Positions 22,730-25,724 of a stretch of 25,724 nucleotides of DNA are shown here, piece by piece. A program made the position numbers and the translations under genes. Position 1 is the first letter of the stretch. Each line of letters starts with the position of its first letter. This DNA comes from CAYGDP01 sp964348665 (GTDB taxonomy: Bacteria > Verrucomicrobiota > Verrucomicrobiia > Palsa-1439 > CAYGDP01), in NCBI GenBank assembly GCA_964348665.1, contig CAYGDP010000035.1, forward strand, positions 1-25,724, in the 5' to 3' direction. The notes beneath the pieces are model-generated. The model made no database searches. It worked only from the letters and a program-made list of their open reading frames with translations, and had not been told where the DNA came from.

Positions 22730-25449
22730 AAACGCGCGCAAATTGTCATTCTGATCTGGCAAGCGCGGGAGAAGTTCACCCGCCTCAGACGGGCAAGTCT
22801 CTGTCGTCCCGTGCGCCCACACAGCAGAGACCCTTTGCTGCGCTCCGGGTGACGGCACTCTTGACGCTTGTTGCTGCGGTTAGCCTGGCGGTCACGCCGG
22901 CATCGCGAGAGAAAAAATCCGCTCCCGCCGCTAACTCAAAAAGTGATTTGCAAGTTGTCCCTCCCTCGCTGACGTTCGAGGACGCGCGGGATGTGCGGCG
23001 TGCGATTGTTCTTGCGAAAGAAGCCGATGGTCGCTGGGTGGATGTGACGACAGAGGCAAAATTCACGATCTCCGATGAGATTATCCGGCAGGAAACCACT
23101 CCGTTGCCAGCCTGGGTCACAACCGGGACACCAGCCGATTACAATCGCGGGGTTACATTGGTTCCGGTGAAGAAAGGTTCGACGACGATAAAGGTGGAAG
23201 CAAAAGGGTTGACGACGACATTGCCGGTTACTGTCAAGTCCATGGATCATCCACCGGTCAGTTTTGTTCGTGAAGTAGAGCCGGTGATGAGTATCGTGGG
23301 CTGCAACGCGGGCACGTGTCATGGCGCGGCGAAAGGAAAGAACGGCTTCAAGCTCGCTCTCCGCGGCTACGATCCCGAAGTGGATCATCACGCTCTCGTG
23401 GACGACGTGGCGGGACGCCGGTTCAATCGCGCTGATCCCGATCAGAGTCTCATGTTACTCAAACCGACGGCGCAAGTGCCTCATGTTGGCGGCCAGGTTT
23501 TGCAGAAAGGCACCCGCGAATATGAGGCGTTGCGCCAATGGATTGCGGAGGGTGTGCAGTTTGACGGCGAGAAAATGAAACGGGCGACGCGGGTAGAAAT
23601 TTTACCGAACGAAACGCTTTTCAAGAAGGAAGGCGAGATGCAGCAGACAATCGTCCTCGCGCATTTTGACGACGGCACGAGCCGGGATGTAACGCACCAC
23701 GCGCATTTTACAAGCAGCGTACCGGAAGTGGCGACCATTTCCAGGGGAGGGTTAATTACGGCAGTCAAGCGTGGGGAAGCGGTCGTCTTGGTGCGCTACG
23801 AAGGGCTTTACGCCAATGCGCCTGTTACGATGTTGGGTGACCGGACAGGGTATCAATGGGTGAAAACGCCCGAATACAATTACATCGACAAACTCATCTG
23901 CAAAAAATTACAGCAAATTCAAGCGCTGCCTTCGGAGACTTGTACGGACGCAGAATTTCTACGCCGCGTATCGCTCGACCTCACGGGTCTGCCGCCGACG
24001 ACAGAAAAGGCGCGCGCGTTTTTGAGTGGCAAAGGCGACTCCAAGAAAAGGCGCGAAGCTTTGATTGACGAGCTGCTGGCCAGTGAGGAGTTTGTGGATC
24101 ATTGGACAACAAAGTGGGCGGACTTATTGGAGGTGAATCGTAAATGGCTCGGCGAAAAAGGCATCTGGGCGTATCGCGGATGGATCCGCGAGCAGATTGC
24201 CGCCAACAAGCCCTACGATCTATTTGTTCGCGCCCTCATGACATCGTCCGGCGATTGCTACGACCAACCGGCGGCGAATTACTTTCGTGTCGCTCGCGAG
24301 CCAAAGATGGTGACCGAGAAAGCGACACAGCTTTTTCTTGGGACGCGTTTTCAGTGCAACCAATGCCACGACCATCCGTTTGAGCGATGGACGCAAAATC
24401 AATATTACGAGGTTAGCGCTTTCTTTGCCCAGGTTGGAATCAAGCGCGGGGATCGTCACATGGAAAACCAGGTGCGCGGCGTGGACACATTTTACGTTGG
24501 AGACGAAATTATCTACGACAAGGATGAAGGAGAAGTGAAACACCTTCGCTACGGCAATGTCGTCGCGCCAAAGTTTCCGTTCGCGCTGCCTGCGCGTCAA
24601 GTCGAGGCGGTGACAGCCGCAAAGACGGATCAGACGAGGCGCGAAGAATTTGCTGCTTGGCTTGTTGCGCCTGAAAATCCCTATTTTGCGCGCGCCATGA
24701 CCAATCGCGTCTGGAGTTATTTTTTCGGGCGCGGCGTCATCGATCCGGTGGACGATATTCGATCGGGCAATCCGCCGTCCAACCCGGAACTCCTGGCCGC
24801 GTTGACCGACGATTTCATCAAACACAAGTTTGACGTGAAGTATTTGATGCGAACGATTTGTAACTCCCGGACGTATCAACAGAGTATTCGAACAAACAAA
24901 TGGAACGAGGACGACACCGCAAACTTCTCGCACCAGACCGCGCGCCGGCTCACCGCCGAGCAGTTGCTCGACGCGATTTCGGTGGCGACGGGAAGCACGC
25001 AAAAGTTTAGCGGTTTGCCGGCGGGTTTCCGTGCGGCGCAGTTGCCGGACACACTCGTGCAGGCAGGAGGTTTTATGGATTTGTTTGGGCGCCCGCCACG
25101 GGAATCCCCGTGCGAATGTGAACGCTCCACCCAGGTGAGTCTTGGTCAGACCCTCAATTTGGTGAATGGTCCGACGATCAATGATGCCATTACAGACGCG
25201 GATGGCCGCATTGCGAGACTGATGAAACAGAATCCCGACGATATACGGCTCATTGAGGAAATATACCTAGCGACGCTCTCGCGGTTTCCGACGCAGGAAG
25301 AAGCCACAAGGGCGGCCGTGCACATGAAAAGCGCTGCGTCCCGTGTTAACGGCGAGGATGCCGCTGGTGCGGCAAAGGCCCACGAAGAAGCTGCGCAGGA
25401 TTTGATGTGGGCTTTGTTGAACACGCCAGCGTTTTTGTTTAATTATTGA
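22726..25449 (+). CDS. DUF1549/DUF1553 protein with Ig-like domains and CxxCH motifs
   Basis: The 907-residue product is a large exported PVC-type protein. Residues 75-172 and 285-370 look like bacterial Ig-like (BIG2) domains (VEILPNETLFKKEGE, VPEVATISRGGLITAVKRGEA). Between them lies a cytochrome-like segment with an unusual C193-x4-C198-H199. DUF1549 spans about 383-575 (FLRRVSLDLTGLPPTTE, ending in the haem-type C544-NQ-C547-H548), and DUF1553 about 640-900 (YFARAMTNRVWSYFFGRGVIDP, YLMRTICNSRTYQQS, NLVNGPTIND). These families always travel with DUF1501 proteins in PVC bacteria; their function is unknown. The ATG overlaps the previous stop. The first 41 residues are encoded by a repeat-like block, and the signal peptide core is at 44-60; a GTG at 22849 could be an alternative start. 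DUF1501 follows after 13 bases. Confidence 0.95.
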   Translation: MKTRANCHSDLASAGEVHPPQTGKSLSSRAPTQQRPFAALRVTALLTLVAAVSLAVTPASREKKSAPAANSKSDLQVVPPSLTFEDARDVRRAIVLAKEADGRWVDVTTEAKFTISDEIIRQETTPLPAWVTTGTPADYNRGVTLVPVKKGSTTIKVEAKGLTTTLPVTVKSMDHPPVSFVREVEPVMSIVGCNAGTCHGAAKGKNGFKLALRGYDPEVDHHALVDDVAGRRFNRADPDQSLMLLKPTAQVPHVGGQVLQKGTREYEALRQWIAEGVQFDGEKMKRATRVEILPNETLFKKEGEMQQTIVLAHFDDGTSRDVTHHAHFTSSVPEVATISRGGLITAVKRGEAVVLVRYEGLYANAPVTMLGDRTGYQWVKTPEYNYIDKLICKKLQQIQALPSETCTDAEFLRRVSLDLTGLPPTTEKARAFLSGKGDSKKRREALIDELLASEEFVDHWTTKWADLLEVNRKWLGEKGIWAYRGWIREQIAANKPYDLFVRALMTSSGDCYDQPAANYFRVAREPKMVTEKATQLFLGTRFQCNQCHDHPFERWTQNQYYEVSAFFAQVGIKRGDRHMENQVRGVDTFYVGDEIIYDKDEGEVKHLRYGNVVAPKFPFALPARQVEAVTAAKTDQTRREEFAAWLVAPENPYFARAMTNRVWSYFFGRGVIDPVDDIRSGNPPSNPELLAALTDDFIKHKFDVKYLMRTICNSRTYQQSIRTNKWNEDDTANFSHQTARRLTAEQLLDAISVATGSTQKFSGLPAGFRAAQLPDTLVQAGGFMDLFGRPPRESPCECERSTQVSLGQTLNLVNGPTINDAITDADGRIARLMKQNPDDIRLIEEIYLATLSRFPTQEEATRAAVHMKSAASRVNGEDAAGAAKAHEEAAQDLMWALLNTPAFLFNY
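22744..22858. repeat. Dispersed-repeat-like block inside the N-terminal coding region
   Basis: The block opens with TGTCATTCTGA and closes with CTCCGGGTGACGGCA, so its ends are loosely inverted (GTCA/TGAC), and it contains an inner CCCG/CGGG hairpin at 22779-22793 and the phrase CAGAGACCCTTTGCTGCGCT. This style is typical of intergenic dispersed repeats in soil bacteria, by recollection. The reading frame of the DUF1549/DUF1553 gene runs through it without a stop. Confidence 0.6.
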
Positions 25450-25462
25450 AAGGAGAACTACC

Positions 25463-25724
25463 ATGTTATCATTCCCCGGAAAATCTGGTGCAACGTGCGA
25501 CGGGTTCAGCCGCCGCGAATTTATGCGCGTTGGAGGCTGTGGATTTCTCGGTTTGAGTTTGCCGGGCATTCTTAGTCTCCAGGGCGCGGCCGCAGAGGTC
25601 GGCGCTGTGCCCGTCGCGCCCGCCAAGTCGTTCGGCTGCGTCAAAAATGTCATTTTACTCTTCTTACAGGGCGGGCCGAGCCACATTGACATTTGGGATC
25701 CGAAACCGGATGCGCCGACCAATG
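25463..25724 (+). CDS. DUF1501 family protein, N-terminal part (runs off right edge)
   Basis: Translation from the ATG at 25463 gives 87 residues before the window ends. An AAGGAG Shine-Dalgarno lies 8 bases upstream. The N-terminus is a Tat signal (SRREFMRVGGCGFLGLSLPG, residues 16-35), followed by CVKNVILLFLQGGPSHIDIWDPKPDAPTN, which is the signature opening of DUF1501 proteins, related to the alkaline phosphatase/sulfatase superfamily. It begins 13 bases after the DUF1549/DUF1553 stop and completes the usual PVC pair. The metal-site and catalytic residues further along cannot be examined. The product should be exported folded to the periplasm. The family is certain; the function is unknown. 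Confidence 0.95.
   Translation, partial: MLSFPGKSGATCDGFSRREFMRVGGCGFLGLSLPGILSLQGAAAEVGAVPVAPAKSFGCVKNVILLFLQGGPSHIDIWDPKPDAPTN

Noticed and set aside
21563..22858. A 431-residue open frame on the minus strand
   Set aside because: It is antisense to the well-identified WD40/cytochrome gene, has no recognisable domain and arises from codon bias; the same applies to the long minus-strand frames at 3826-4788, 9348-10331, 24220-25002 and 13606-14409.

Overview
The window looks like a chromosomal segment of a free-living member of the PVC group, most likely Verrucomicrobiota. The main argument is gene content: a PVC-type beta-propeller/HEAT/haem-binding protein, a WD40 protein with an N-terminal cytochrome-type domain, a DUF1549/DUF1553 protein and the start of a DUF1501 protein, together with ThuA, Gfo/Idh/MocA and TIM-barrel epimerase families and many Tat signals. 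Placement at phylum level is inference from these families, not a measured phylogeny. There is no prophage, IS element, CRISPR array, tRNA or rRNA that I can support, and no gene-free stretch longer than about 175 bases.

Layout. 1-1183 (minus strand): an A-type Fe-S carrier, a TPP riboswitch and the N-terminal 255 residues of ThiC, running off the left edge. 1285-2810 (plus): a Tm-1-like/UPF0261 protein overlapped by a small membrane protein. 2940-3812 (minus): an AraC-type regulator, divergent from 3919-7327 (plus): creatininase-family hydrolase, an FAD oxidase resembling alkyl-DHAP synthase, and a four-helix membrane protein. 7469-8275 (minus): a secreted protein of three repeats with a clear terminator. 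8403-10322 (plus): a Tat-exported TIM-barrel epimerase and a Gfo/Idh/MocA oxidoreductase. 10424-11062 (minus): an orphan nucleotidyltransferase-fold protein. 11162-14563 (plus): the large PVC haem protein. 14569-16208 (minus): HAD phosphatase, four-TM holin-IV-like membrane protein and a zinc-ribbon protein. 16306-18398 (plus): ThuA protein translationally coupled to a sulfite-oxidase-type molybdoenzyme. 18508-19602 (minus): a second Gfo/Idh/MocA protein. 19776-21137 (plus): a PHP-domain lipoprotein. 21242 to the right edge (plus): the cytochrome/WD40, DUF1549-DUF1553 and DUF1501 operon.

How the parts may work together. Several genes point to oxidative breakdown of sugars or glycosides outside the cytoplasm (epimerase, two Gfo/Idh dehydrogenases, ThuA, HAD mutase-like enzyme) and to periplasmic electron transfer (three proteins with CxxCH motifs and a periplasmic molybdoenzyme). 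The iscA-like/thiC pair makes sense because ThiC is itself a 4Fe-4S radical SAM enzyme.

The less ordinary signals are: dispersed short repeat words of the CGTTRAA type that appear at gene borders and also inside reading frames (ThiC linkers, the PHP protein C-terminus); a different repeat-like block that encodes the N-terminus of the DUF1549/DUF1553 protein; a mirrored divergent promoter between the zinc-ribbon and ThuA genes; and a recurrent arrangement in which a sigma70-like promoter ends 8-10 bases before a start codon that has no Shine-Dalgarno sequence, which suggests leaderless mRNAs.
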